A DNA stretch of 64,000 nucleotides from JAEUIG01 sp046349775 (GTDB taxonomy: Bacteria > Planctomycetota > Planctomycetia > Planctomycetales > Planctomycetaceae), in assembly GCA_046349775.1 (NCBI GenBank), contig JAXMBS010000021.1, positions 12,066 through 76,065 on the forward strand, in the 5' to 3' direction. This document shows, piece after piece, positions 37,742 through 46,860 of the stretch. Position 1 is the stretch's first letter. Each line of letters begins with the position of its first letter. Under the pieces are notes generated by a model. That model saw only the letters and a list, made by a program, of their open reading frames with translations. It was not told where the DNA came from and made no database searches. The position numbers and the translations under genes are program-made.

Positions 37742-37866
37742 AGAGTTGAGAGACGAGAGTTGAGGGTGGGGCGAGGGTTAAAGGGCAAGGGGTGATGCTC
37801 ATGCCTTGCGACTTTCACACCTTCGCACCTTCGTCTCTGAAAACCGATCACCGATAACTGACGACC
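37742..37866. repeat. right arms of nested inverted repeats flanking leuA
   Basis: AGTTGAGGGTGGGGCGAGGG (about 37760) and AACCGATCACCGATAACTG (about 37842) are inverted matches to the blocks before leuA. They occupy the whole leuA-obgE spacer apart from the last few bases. Confidence 0.65.
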
Positions 37867-37872
37867 TTCTTT

Positions 37873-38862
37873 ATGTTCGTTGACCGCGTGGAAATTCACT
37901 GTCAGGCCGGCAACGGCGGCGATGGCTGCATTGCTTTCCGTCGTGAGAAGTACGTCCCACGCGGCGGGCCGAACGGCGGCGACGGCGGCCACGGCGGCAG
38001 CATCATCGTTCGCGCCGAGCGCAACCTCGGCAGCCTGACGAACATCGTCGGGCATCGGCAGTGGAAGGCGCAGCATGGCGAGAAGGGCATGGGTTCGCTG
38101 AAGACCGGCGCCAGCGGCGTCGATGCGGTGATCCTGGTGCCCCCCGGCACGCTGATCAAAGACATCGATTCAGGCGAAGTGCTCCGCGACCTCGAACGGG
38201 ATGGGGAAGAGTTCGTGGTCGCCCGTGGCGGCAAGGGTGGGCGCGGCAACAAGCGGTTCGCGACCGCGACGAATCAGACGCCGCGAACCGCCGAATCGGG
38301 CGAACCGGGCGAGATCCGCGAGGTGCTGCTGGAACTCAAGCTGATCGCCGACGTTGGCGTGATTGGCATGCCTAACGCCGGCAAGAGCACGCTGCTGAGC
38401 CGGCTCTCCGCGGCGCGGCCCGAGATCGCCGACTACCCGTTCACGACGAAGTTTCCGAACTTGGGCGTTGTCCGGGTCAGCGACGATTTCGAGTTCGTGA
38501 TGGCCGATATCCCGGGCCTCAGTGAAGGCGCCCACGCCGGCGTGGGTCTCGGCCACGAGTTCCTCAAGCACGTCCAGCGAACGCGCGTACTGGTGCATCT
38601 CGTCGAGCCGGCGCCGGTGGACGGCAGTGATCCGATCGCGAACTACCGGCAGGTGCGCGAAGAATTGCGGTTATACGATCCGTCGCTCGTCGATCGGCCG
38701 GAAGTGCTGGCCGTCTCGAAGTGCGAACTGCCGGAGGCGCGAGAGTGCGTCGCACAGCTTGCGACGGAACTCGGCCGCGAAGTGTTGCAGGTCTCATCGG
38801 CGACGGGGACGGGGTTGCCGGAACTCGTGCGGGCAGTCGTGGCGTCACTGCGGAGCATGTAG
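37873..38862 (+). CDS. obgE: Obg-family GTPase ObgE/CgtA
   Basis: Ribosome-associated GTPase involved in 50S maturation and stress control. The Gly-rich Obg fold (FVDRVEIHCQAGNGGDGC, GGPNGGDGGHGGSI) covers residues 1-155. The G domain follows with G1 GVIGMPNAGKSTL, G2 PFTTKFPNLGVV, G3 MADIPGLSEGAH, and G4 AVSKCEL (variant of NKxD, with SKCEL). 329 residues means the C-terminal OCT/TGS extension of some homologues is missing, as is common. It starts at the ATG at 37873, shortly after the repeat that follows leuA. Confidence 0.95.
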   Translation: MFVDRVEIHCQAGNGGDGCIAFRREKYVPRGGPNGGDGGHGGSIIVRAERNLGSLTNIVGHRQWKAQHGEKGMGSLKTGASGVDAVILVPPGTLIKDIDSGEVLRDLERDGEEFVVARGGKGGRGNKRFATATNQTPRTAESGEPGEIREVLLELKLIADVGVIGMPNAGKSTLLSRLSAARPEIADYPFTTKFPNLGVVRVSDDFEFVMADIPGLSEGAHAGVGLGHEFLKHVQRTRVLVHLVEPAPVDGSDPIANYRQVREELRLYDPSLVDRPEVLAVSKCELPEARECVAQLATELGREVLQVSSATGTGLPELVRAVVASLRSM

Positions 38863-38921
38863 CACAAACGTCTTCCATTTGTGCGGCTTCGCGCGCGGAC
38901 TCGCAAGCGGGGACGCTTGTT

Positions 38922-39952
38922 CTACGATCGCCGCCGCAGCCGGCTGACGAATCGTTCCAGATCGTCCGACAGCGGGGCTTCGAACTCCAGACGCTCACCC
39001 GTTGCCGGGTGATCGAACGCCAGTCGCGCTGCGTGTAATGCCAGCCGGGGAGCGCCGCTGGCGTCGTTCACCGGCGGCCCGTTCATCCGCTTGCGGTAAA
39101 TGGGATCGCCGCAGACGAGGTGTCCCGCTTCGGAGAGGTGGATGCGGATCTGATGCGTCCGGCCGGTCTCCAGGACACACTCGATCAGCGAATAATTGCC
39201 GAGTTGCTCCAGTGGTCGCACGTGCGTGACGGCGCGCTCTCCCTCGTCAGGCTTGTCCGTGCTGCCGCGCAGGCCGTCGCCACGGTCCCGGATGAACTGA
39301 GTATCAAACGTCTGTGCGGCCGGATGGCCGTGGACGACGGCCCAGTACACGCGTTCGTTCGAATGCTTCTTGAACTGCCGAACGAGGTGCTGTTCGGCGG
39401 CTGGCGTGCGGGCAAACACCATCACCCGCTGGTATCGCGATCCAGCCGGTGGACGGCGATGACCTTGGGCGGTTTCCCGCGAGATCGGTCCGGCACCGGC
39501 CGCTTGCCACGCTGGCGGTTTCGCGACTGACCGCGCGTCGGTCCGCGCGGTCGTTCCCACTCCTGCACCAGCCGCGGCAGGACTTCATCCAGCGTGGGCT
39601 GGAGATTCTTGCGGGCGGTTGGCCAATTGCGTTCTTCGCGGTGCCGCAGCGTGGTCATCAGGGCCGGCTTGACGACGACGACGACGTGCGGATCGCAGTA
39701 CAGCAGTACAACGTCGTCCGCTGTGGGTTGCGGCGTGCGCGGCGTCTCGAAGACGTGGACGACGTCGCCGCGCTTGACTCGGCGGCCGTGATCGACGCAG
39801 ATGGCGCCGTTGACGGACACGCGACGCGCCGAGAGCAATTGTTTGGCATCCCCCCACGAGAGGTCCGACTGCCAATGCCGGAGTGCGGCGACAAGCGTCT
39901 GGCCGTTGAGCGAATCGGGAACGTGAAGAACTTGCTGGACCACGCCGGACAC
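38922..39952 (-). CDS. RluA-family pseudouridine synthase, frameshifted
   Basis: Converts uridine to pseudouridine in rRNA or tRNA. The N-terminal S4-like domain (KQLLSARRVSVNGAICVDHG) is followed by VVVKPALMTTLRH and the catalytic-Asp motif VIAVHRLDRDTSG. Directly after this motif the frame changes and continues VMVFARTPAAEQHLVRQFKK, THQIRIHLSEAGHLVCGDP and ALHAARLAFDHPATGE. A single additional G in the GGG at about 39426 restores one 343-residue protein. The catalytic Asp and all family blocks are intact, so an assembly deletion at a homopolymer is the simplest reading. RluC/D specificity is not determined. Confidence 0.85.
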
Positions 39953-40031
39953 GTGTAGCAGGTCAGTCAGCGGGTCTCAATCGCGGCAGCGGACGGGAAC
40001 CAGTGCTTTGTCACAACTGAAGATGCGGGCT

Positions 40032-40107
40032 GGGTGCCACTGGCTTCGCCAGTGCTTTCCAAACCTGACACTGCGTTTCATTCACACTGGCGGAGCCAGT
40101 GGCACCC
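40032..40107. repeat. inverted repeat GGGTGCCACTGGC...GCCAGTGGCACCC
   Basis: Arms at 40032-40054 and 40085-40107 are 23 nt long and inverted with one or two mismatches. Each arm itself contains CACTGGC/GCCAGTG. A related copy lies at 48535-48617. It occupies the spacer between the pseudouridine synthase and the 40157 gene. Confidence 0.65.
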
Positions 40108-40156
40108 CAAGATTTACGTGTGACGCTGCACCAACGCACTTGACATTGCCGGCGCC

Positions 40157-40495
40157 CTACGCCGGCGAGGCGTGATGCGGCGTCATTGGCGATTGAGGAT
40201 TCGGCGAATCGGCAATGGCTTCGAACCGGTCACGGTAGCGCCAGCGTTCCCACCAGTTGGCCTTGCGCAGATTAAAATCGCCGGGAGGGACGACGTGCTC
40301 TTTGCCGCGGCGGGTCTTGAGCAGCAGCGAGCCGTCGTTGCGGACTTCGGCGACGATCCAGAATTTGTCGACCGTGTAGGCGTACTCGTCGCCGTTCTCT
40401 GCCGGGAGCACGTTTTGCGCACGCGGCCCCGGGTGCGTGCTGAATTTCGTCTTGCGATAAATGACCCAGTCGCCGGGCTGAATTCCATTTCGCAT
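40157..40495 (-). CDS. conserved planctomycete hypothetical protein
   Basis: 112 residues from the ATG at 40495 (MRNGIQPGDWVIYRKTKFS); 40507 is an alternative in-frame ATG. Recognisable features are HPGPRAQNVLPAENGDEYAY, VDKFWIVAEV, LLLKTRRGKEHVV and NLRKANWWERWRYRDRF. I recall this pattern as a conserved planctomycete protein of unknown function; no catalytic motif is seen. The short basic beta-rich segment could bind nucleic acid, but this is a guess. It follows the esterase gene by 34 bp on the same strand and is probably co-transcribed. Confidence 0.7.
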   Translation of the reverse strand: MRNGIQPGDWVIYRKTKFSTHPGPRAQNVLPAENGDEYAYTVDKFWIVAEVRNDGSLLLKTRRGKEHVVPPGDFNLRKANWWERWRYRDRFEAIADSPNPQSPMTPHHASPA

Positions 40496-40529
40496 TACGG
40501 TGATCATCCCGTCGTGCCCTCGCTGCCCC

Positions 40530-41825
40530 TCACTCTCCGGCCTGATGTCCAAAGTGCCGGTCGGCGAAACCCAGATACTGCATCCAGTCGTAATCCGTAA
40601 CGTCATGCCCACCGCTGCGGACATGATAACCGATGGTGCCCTGATTCAACGGCGAATCCAGGTCCGGCATTGCGCCGCTGGCCGCACTCAGGCCGTCTGT
40701 TCCGAGGAGCCGGTACACCGGATCGGCGTGCCATGCCCCCAGAAATTCTCCCAGCGGATCGGCCCACCGGTCTTCGACGGCGCTCGCCACGTAGACCGGT
40801 CGCGGTGCGATCAACGCGATCAGTTCGTGCTGATCCACCGGCAGTCGATCCTCGTGCAGATTGTAGGCATTGAAGTGATCGCAAAACCAGTGAGGAAATG
40901 AAGTATTAATGCGGGCGACCGTCTCTCCGTAGACCCGCATACTGAGCGCCGCGCCTCCGCAGCCCGAGTTGTTGGAGATCGCCATGGCGAACCGCTCGTC
41001 CTGCGCCGCCGCCCACAGAGCCGTCTTGCCGAGTCTTGAATGGCCAATGACGACCACGTGCCGGGCGTCGACCGCCGGATCCCGCTCGAGGTAGTCGAGG
41101 GCGCGGCTCAGTCCCCAGGCCCACGCGGCGATTGAGCCCCATTCGTCCGCCGCCGGCGCCATTTGACCGGGCCGGTAAAACAGCCGATGAATGCCGAAGT
41201 GGAATCCGTTGTCGAAATCGGGGTCGATGTCGCCGTAATAAATCGTCGCGAGGGCATATCCACGATTGACGATCATCTCGACGGGCCATCGCCGGGCTTC
41301 CGATCCCCGCGACTGCTCCGTCGCGCAATGGTCGACGTAGCCCTCCTCGGGTTTGTTCCGGAACCAGCCGGCGTTGAGAGTGATGCCGCGATCGGGTTGA
41401 ACCGCATGATTCCCGCCAAAGTTGAGGCCGAGAAACGCCGGCACAGCCTGGCGTGTTTTCGGAATGTACATGAGCAGTGACATCTTCGGTCCGGCCTTGT
41501 CGGCCGTGAACCAGACGTTGACCTCTTTACGAATCGCCTTGCCGCCGAGGGCCTGGTCATCGATTAATGCGACCTCCCACGCGAATTCGGCCGGCCGGGG
41601 CGGGCTGCGGCCGTAGACTTGCTCTTCGAACAGCTTCAGCAGCTCCGGCCGCCGCCGCGTGCGCCAGGTTTCGGCATCGGTGACGTGCTCCCCATTCGCC
41701 AGCAACAGTGGATCAGGGAGCGTATATGGCAGGACCTTAGCTTCGTCGTAGTTGGCCTCGTCGGCGAATGCCAGGCCGCTGATGAGCAGGACGAAGCCCC
41801 AGGTTGACAGAACACGCAGCGTCAT
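40530..41825 (-). CDS. glucuronoyl esterase / acetylxylan esterase-like exported hydrolase (CE15-like)
   Basis: 431 residues with a signal peptide (VLSTWGFVLLISGLAFA). The alpha/beta hydrolase core is of the carbohydrate esterase 15 type: VPAFLGLNFGGNHAVQ, RGYALATIYYGDIDPDF, the nucleophile elbow VVVIGHSRLGKTALWAAAQD, SNNSGCGGAALS, and the catalytic His in VRSGGHDVTDYDW. CE15 enzymes cleave the ester between lignin alcohols and glucuronoxylan. The protein therefore suggests plant-polymer degradation, but specificity is not proven. Its start overlaps the rdgB stop by ATGA, implying translational coupling. Confidence 0.85.
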   Translation of the reverse strand: MTLRVLSTWGFVLLISGLAFADEANYDEAKVLPYTLPDPLLLANGEHVTDAETWRTRRRPELLKLFEEQVYGRSPPRPAEFAWEVALIDDQALGGKAIRKEVNVWFTADKAGPKMSLLMYIPKTRQAVPAFLGLNFGGNHAVQPDRGITLNAGWFRNKPEEGYVDHCATEQSRGSEARRWPVEMIVNRGYALATIYYGDIDPDFDNGFHFGIHRLFYRPGQMAPAADEWGSIAAWAWGLSRALDYLERDPAVDARHVVVIGHSRLGKTALWAAAQDERFAMAISNNSGCGGAALSMRVYGETVARINTSFPHWFCDHFNAYNLHEDRLPVDQHELIALIAPRPVYVASAVEDRWADPLGEFLGAWHADPVYRLLGTDGLSAASGAMPDLDSPLNQGTIGYHVRSGGHDVTDYDWMQYLGFADRHFGHQAGE

Positions 41826-42442
41826 GACTCGGTCCTCAGCAGTTCCACGAGCTGCGGCAACAACCGTCGCAATGCGCGACCGCGATGGCTGAGCTGCTGT
41901 TTGACGATCGGTCCCAGCTCGCCGAACGTCCGATGATACTCGCGAATCAGGAAATACGGATCGTAGCCGAAACCACTCGTCCCATGCGGTTCGGTGGTGA
42001 TGCGGCCGTGGCAGTAGTCCTCCACGTGCAGGCGAACGGCGCCGATAGGATCGGCCACCGCTACGTGGCAGACATACCGCGCGCCGCGCCGCTCGGCCGG
42101 CACGCCTGCCAGCTCGGCGATCAACAGTTCGTTGTTCGACTGATCGGTGGCGCCAGATCCGCTGTACCGCGCCGAGTACACGCCCGGCCGCCCCCCCAGC
42201 GCTTCGACTTCGATCCCGCTGTCCTCGCCGATGGTCCAGAGCCCGAGGCAGCCGGCGATCGTCGCGGCTTTCTTGCCGGCATTGTCGGCAAACGTTTGGC
42301 CGTCCTCGACGACCTCCGGTGTCGGTGGCAGCTCATCCAGGGAGGCGACGGCGATGCCATGCGGCTGCAGCAGAGCGCGCAGCTCGCCGCACTTCTTGGC
42401 GTTGCGGGTCGCGAGCACAATCCGTTGTGAGGGCGCCGTCAT
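41822..42442 (-). CDS. rdgB: XTP/dITP diphosphatase (RdgB/HAM1 family)
   Basis: Hydrolyses non-canonical purine nucleoside triphosphates to keep inosine and xanthosine out of DNA. 206 residues from the ATG at 42442 (MTAPSQRIVLATRNAKKCGE). Family blocks: ATRNAKKCGELRALL (TxxxxK), FADNAGKKAATIA, TIGEDSGIEVEALGG (catalytic Asp), PGVYSARYSG, and TSGFGYDPYF near the C-terminus, ending with QLSHRGRALRRL. A longer reading to 42655 is an upstream shadow. The gene lies between a small hypothetical gene and the overlapping esterase gene. Confidence 0.93.
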   Translation of the reverse strand: MTAPSQRIVLATRNAKKCGELRALLQPHGIAVASLDELPPTPEVVEDGQTFADNAGKKAATIAGCLGLWTIGEDSGIEVEALGGRPGVYSARYSGSGATDQSNNELLIAELAGVPAERRGARYVCHVAVADPIGAVRLHVEDYCHGRITTEPHGTSGFGYDPYFLIREYHRTFGELGPIVKQQLSHRGRALRRLLPQLVELLRTES

Positions 42443-42486
42443 CGATTCCGTCCGCCGGGACCGCGAGTGTGCGAATCGGTCGCGGA

Positions 42487-42792
42487 TCAATTCTGTCCGA
42501 AGTCGTCCTGCGTCAGTTCGTCGAGCTGGGCCTTGAACTCGTCCCGTTCCTTGCGCGTCAGATCGAGATCGAACAGCAGGTACTTGATGTCGAGCCGCAA
42601 CTGGGAGAGGGCTTCCTGCACCAGCTCCAGAATCCGGCGGCGGCGGCGGACGCACTCGACCACGCGGATATATGCCGGTTCGAGCTCGCGTGACTGGTGG
42701 TCCGGCAGAGCGGCGATGGCGCGACCCAGTTCGACGAGTTCACGCGGCAATTCGTTGGCCGTCGCGTCGGTGAGTCGTGAAGAAGCGTTCAT
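42487..42792 (-). CDS. small conserved helical protein of unknown function
   Basis: 101 residues from the ATG at 42792 (MNASSRLTDATANELPRELV). It is highly charged and helical: VVECVRRRRRILELVQEALS, KYLLFDLDLTRKERDEFKAQ. No known motif. Its position 44 bp before rdgB on the same strand suggests an operon with rdgB and the esterase. The roughly 60 codons upstream, reading to 42978, look non-coding. Confidence 0.65.
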   Translation of the reverse strand: MNASSRLTDATANELPRELVELGRAIAALPDHQSRELEPAYIRVVECVRRRRRILELVQEALSQLRLDIKYLLFDLDLTRKERDEFKAQLDELTQDDFGQN

Positions 42793-43120
42793 AATCCAGC
42801 GCCTTGCGGAGTCTCTGAAGCAGCCATGATTCTGCCCCGACGTGTTGACGAAAAGCAACAGTGTGCCGCAAGTTTCCGCCAATTCGAGGGTTACGGAAGG
42901 CCGCCGTGTCGAGGATGCCGGGCGACGGAATGCGGCGCGTTCGTATTGGTGCGTTGAGGCATCTCCCTTACAATCCAAGGTTTACGGCCGCGGGCCCCCT
43001 CTGGAGGAGGCGCCGCCATCCGATCGACGTTCCTTTGCAGGCGGTGTTCGGCTGACCGGCCGCGCAAGAGCGACGGATTGAGGAACCACCCGGCCATCGG
43101 GGTCCAGGGAAGGACCGCGC

Positions 43121-45937
43121 GTGAGGGCGCACTTCGCCAGCCTGACTCTTCACCCCTGCGGCGCAGCCCGGCAGCTGTTGCTGATCGTGGTGCTGTTGTG
43201 CACGCCGGTCGCCGCGGCCGATGGCGTGATCCAGAACGGCGTCTACCACAATGGGTTCGACGAGCCCAACGCATCGTGGGTAATGACTCCGCATCCCGGC
43301 GCACCGACACACATGCAACGGCGGATTGGCAGTGATCGGAATTCCGTCGTCGAGGAGTTCGGCTTCTTCGTCCGGCAGCCGGACTCAAACCTGGTGGTCG
43401 CGCACGAACTGCCCCCCAGCGTAGTCTACGAGGAACTGACTGCGTCGATCTGGGTCCATTCCAACTGCACCGCCGTGCAGGTCGGCCTGGTGCTCCGGTT
43501 TCCGCTGCAACTGGACCCGAGCACCGGCGAGCCGGCACAGGCCGTGCTGTTTGGCGAGAGTTACACAAAGCCGAATGAATGGCAACGACTCACCTGCCGC
43601 ACTACGCGCGATGCCGTACAGAACGTCGTTCGGCTGTTGCGCAACCAATTGCGGCAGCAGTCCGACGCTGTCCTCATCGACCAGCGGACGATCATCGTCG
43701 AACGGATCGTCGTGAAGCTCGACGTTCAAGACGGACGGACGAGCCTGAAACTCGACGACGTCGAATTCGGGCCGATTGTGCAGCCTGCCGAGGTCAAAAC
43801 CAATCCCGACTCCCCCAGACGGGCGCCGCGCGAGACACAGCGTCGGGCCACATTGGGGGACGACCAGGTGCTGATCGACGGTCGTCCCAGCGTCGTCCTG
43901 TTTACCCCCTATCAGGGGGAAGAAGTCGACGCCCTGGCGAAACTGGGGTTCAACGTAGCCTGGATCGATCGCTACGACGACACCGCCCTGCTCACCGCGC
44001 TGGGGGAAGTCGGATTGCTCGCGATGGCGAACCCGCTGCTGCGAGAGATTCCTCTGGAAGAAGTGCTGCAACCCGACTCGGACATCGGGCTGGTCGCGTT
44101 CAGCGAAGACACATCCAACATCGTGTTCTGGAACATGGGGACGCGGATTGCGTCTGCGCACCTCCAGACGCAGTCGAAGCTGATCGAGAAAGTCCACGAA
44201 GCGGACGCGCGGTTTGAACGGCCCGTGCTGATCGATGTGATCGGCGGCGAGCGTGAATTCCACCGCCATGCGGACGTGATCGGCTCCAGCCGGCACATCC
44301 TGAATACGTCCACTTCGCCGCAAAGCTATCTCGAATACCTGCGCAGGCATCGCAAGGCGGGTCTCCCGGACAAGCCCATGTTCACGTGGCTCCAGACCGA
44401 AGTCGCCGACGCGAACCTGGTCACGCGCACCGAGGGGCAGTCGTTGCCGCTGGTCGAGCCGGAGCAGATCTGGATGCAGGGCTATGCGGCGCTGTCGGCC
44501 GGCTACAAAGGGATCGGGTTCTGGAAACTGACGTCGCTGACGGCGCCGATCCCCGGCAACGAAGAGCGCCGCAAGGCCATCGCCCTGTTCAACGCGCATG
44601 TGCAGTTGCTCGAGCCCTGGCTGGCGAGCGCCAAATTCCAACGGCTGGTGCCGGCGACCGTTGGCACGACCTCTTCCGCGCGAACGCTGCGCAGCCGCCC
44701 GAAGGGACTCGAAGGTTTCATGGGCGGGCTGAAAGCCAGGCCGGACGAGGAACCTCGCACCGAAGTGCAGGTCGCAGTCTTCAGTTGCGAACAGGGCCTG
44801 CTGCTGCTGCCGCTGTGTACGAAGACAACAGTCAGTTTCAGCCCGGTCCGATGCTGGCCGACGAGCTGCATCTCGCCGTCGTGCCGGAGAATATCCAGGC
44901 ATGGAGGTGACGACGACCAGCGTGGCTCCGCTGACCAACAAGCTGGAGCCGCTCCTCGTCCGAAGGCTGCTGCATCCGGCTATCGCGGTTTGATCAGTTC
45001 ACGGCGATTGTCCTGACCAGCGGTGAAGCGCCGGATAACCCAGCAACGAAGCGCAGGCGCTGCAGGGCGAATCGCCCGCAACTGGATCGATCTTTGGCCC
45101 GCGCCAAGACGGAACGAGGCTGAGCGTCCACGGCAAACTGGTGGCCGTGGCGCCGCTGATTCCGAACGCCGAAACCATTCTCTCCGCCGCGACCGCGCGG
45201 TGGACGAGGCAGAATCGAGGTTTTCACAGGGGGACTTCGACAGCCGCGACTCCAGAGTTCCAACGCGCTGCGATCATGACGCGCTGTCCAGCGAATGCAC
45301 TGGGACAAGGCAGTCTCTCAGTCAAAACTGACGCGTCGGGAGTGTCCAGCCCCGCATACGATCTCGCTTCCCAGACGCTCCCCTCGACCATTGGGCGTTA
45401 ACGGCGAGATTGGCAAACGCTCGGCGAAGGACGACAACCTGCTGCGGTCCGGCGGATTCGAAGACGCCGAGACATTCCGCGCGCATGGCTGGGACCACCA
45501 CCAGGGGGCCGATCCGAACGTCCGTTCGCGGGCGGAGCTGTTCGGCCTGAGCAAGTTCGAGGGCGTCGCCAGCTATGCGACTGCAGGCCGATCCGGTCGA
45601 TCCGTCCCAGCCTCCCGATCAAGTCCTGGACCCGCCCGAGCGGATCGTCAGCCCGCCGATCCCCGTCTACGCCGGGCAGATCGTCCATATCAGCGGGATG
45701 GTCCAGGTCGTCACTCCACTCATGGGTAACGCCGACGGACTTGTCATCTACGAGAGCACGAAGGGGACGGTCGGTGCGCTCCGCTGGCGCGAGCCGACGC
45801 CGCCGAAGACGTGGCAGCCGTTCCAGTTGATCCGTGAAATTCATCAGAGCCAGGATTTGACGATCACGATCGAGCTGCGGAGCCTGGGGGACGTGCGGAT
45901 CGACGACCTGAAGGTCGTGGCGATCGATGCGGAGTGA
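43121..45937 (+). CDS. large secreted protein of unknown function, frameshifted in its last third
   Basis: Starts at GTG 43121 with a strong AGGGAAGGA ribosome-binding site and a signal peptide (LLLIVVLLCTPVAAADGV). The first 560 residues are in one frame: a beta-sandwich (ELTASIWVHSNCTAVQVGLV), FTPYQGEEVDALAKLGFNVA and FWKLTSLTAPIPG. The latter look like a TIM-barrel/glycoside-hydrolase-like domain without recognisable catalytic residues. From about 44800 the homologous sequence jumps frame repeatedly (VYEDNSQFQPGPMLADELHL; RPQLDRSLARAKTERG; RSGGFEDAETFRAHGWDHH; PPDQVLDPPERIVSPPIPVY) and ends at 45937 with a second carbohydrate-binding-like module. At least five indels fall in 800 bp. No named family. 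Confidence 0.65.
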
Positions 45938-45991
45938 AGCGGGTCGTCGGTAGTGGGTAGCAAAAGAACGTCCGCAGCAGCCGCTTGCGGA

Positions 45992-46019
45992 TTGCGCCGT
46001 CCGTGCCGCGCGCTATACT
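45992..46019 (+). promoter_or_regulatory. candidate promoter of mscL
   Basis: -35 TTGCGC (45992-45997), 16-bp spacer, -10 TATACT (46014-46019). The -10 is strong, the -35 weak. The start would be about 46026, roughly 100 nt before the mscL ATG. Confidence 0.35.
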
Positions 46020-46122
46020 GCGCGCAGCGGCCCGACCTCATCACCTTCTCAAAGCGGCCGCAACATGTCGAGCGCCGGCCCTCGACCAATGTCGTTCGAT
46101 CTATCGCTGGAAAGCATTCGTC

Positions 46123-46563
46123 ATGGGTTTGCTGCAGGAATTCAAGAAGTCGCGCTGGAAGGGGAACGTCATCGGGATATGGCGCAAGGGTCGGCATCGT
46201 CACCAGCGCGTCGTCATTGCAAGATCGTCACTTCGCTGGTGACGGACATGATCACGCCGGTGATCGGCAACTGCTGCTGGCAGGATTTCAACAATCTCTT
46301 CATCTGGTTTGGCAGGCAATAAACTCGGCACGTATGCCGCCACGAAAGCGGGCCCGGAAGCAGGTCCGGCCATTGGATATGGCGCCTTTATCCAGTCCAC
46401 AATCGATTTCCTGATCGTGGCGCTCGCCATGTTCCTGGTCATCAAGCTGATGAACCGCGCCCAAGACCTCTTCGAGCGCAAAAAAGCCGAAGAGCCGCCG
46501 CCGGCGCCGCCGGAGGACATCCAGCTTCTGCGTGAAATCCGCGATTCGCTCGCGCGACGGTAA
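46123..46563 (+). CDS. mscL: large-conductance mechanosensitive channel MscL, frameshifted
   Basis: Pentameric osmotic-release channel of the inner membrane. The N-terminal helix and first membrane segment begin MGLLQEFKKSRWKGNVI. After two frame changes comes KIVTSLVTDMITPVIG, then DFNNLFIWFG, then after another change GAFIQSTIDFLIVALAMFLV (second membrane helix) and the cytoplasmic helix EDIQLLREIRDSLARR. All conserved MscL blocks occur in order, with about three indels between 46170 and 46325. The first transmembrane region is the worst damaged: bases equivalent to about ten residues appear missing. An assembly cause is likely; a real deletion in TM1 would destroy the pore. Confidence 0.8.
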
Positions 46564-46860
46564 TTGCCGGAACACGATATCGACGGCCGGGCGCAACGAA
46601 GTAGCCCATAAGGTCAGGCAGCCGGGCTGCGACAATCAGCGTCCAATGAAACCGCGAATTGCCATGCTGCTGCTGCGCCGTGACGCGTGAAATCCGCATC
46701 GTCACGTTCCAAATGAGCAACCCGGCATGTATACGGCAAGCCGCAGACGTCGCGAACCAGTCCCCCCACGCGACGTACAGGCTGCCCCGAGGTCCAGCGG
46801 TACTGTTGAAATCAAGGCCGCATTGAGCTGCTTGTAGAACCGGCCGGACTTGTTACCATG
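46564..46860. other. intergenic region without a recognised gene
   Basis: A 297-bp gap between the convergent mscL and lnt genes. It contains a GGCAGCCGGGCTGC inverted word near 46617, a repeat-like motif also seen near 51355-51415. I see no coding or RNA signal. Confidence 0.4.

Noticed and set aside
43385..44941. 518-codon open frame on the minus strand
   Set aside because: Antisense to the large secreted protein, which has a ribosome-binding site and signal peptide. The shadow has biased composition and no motif.
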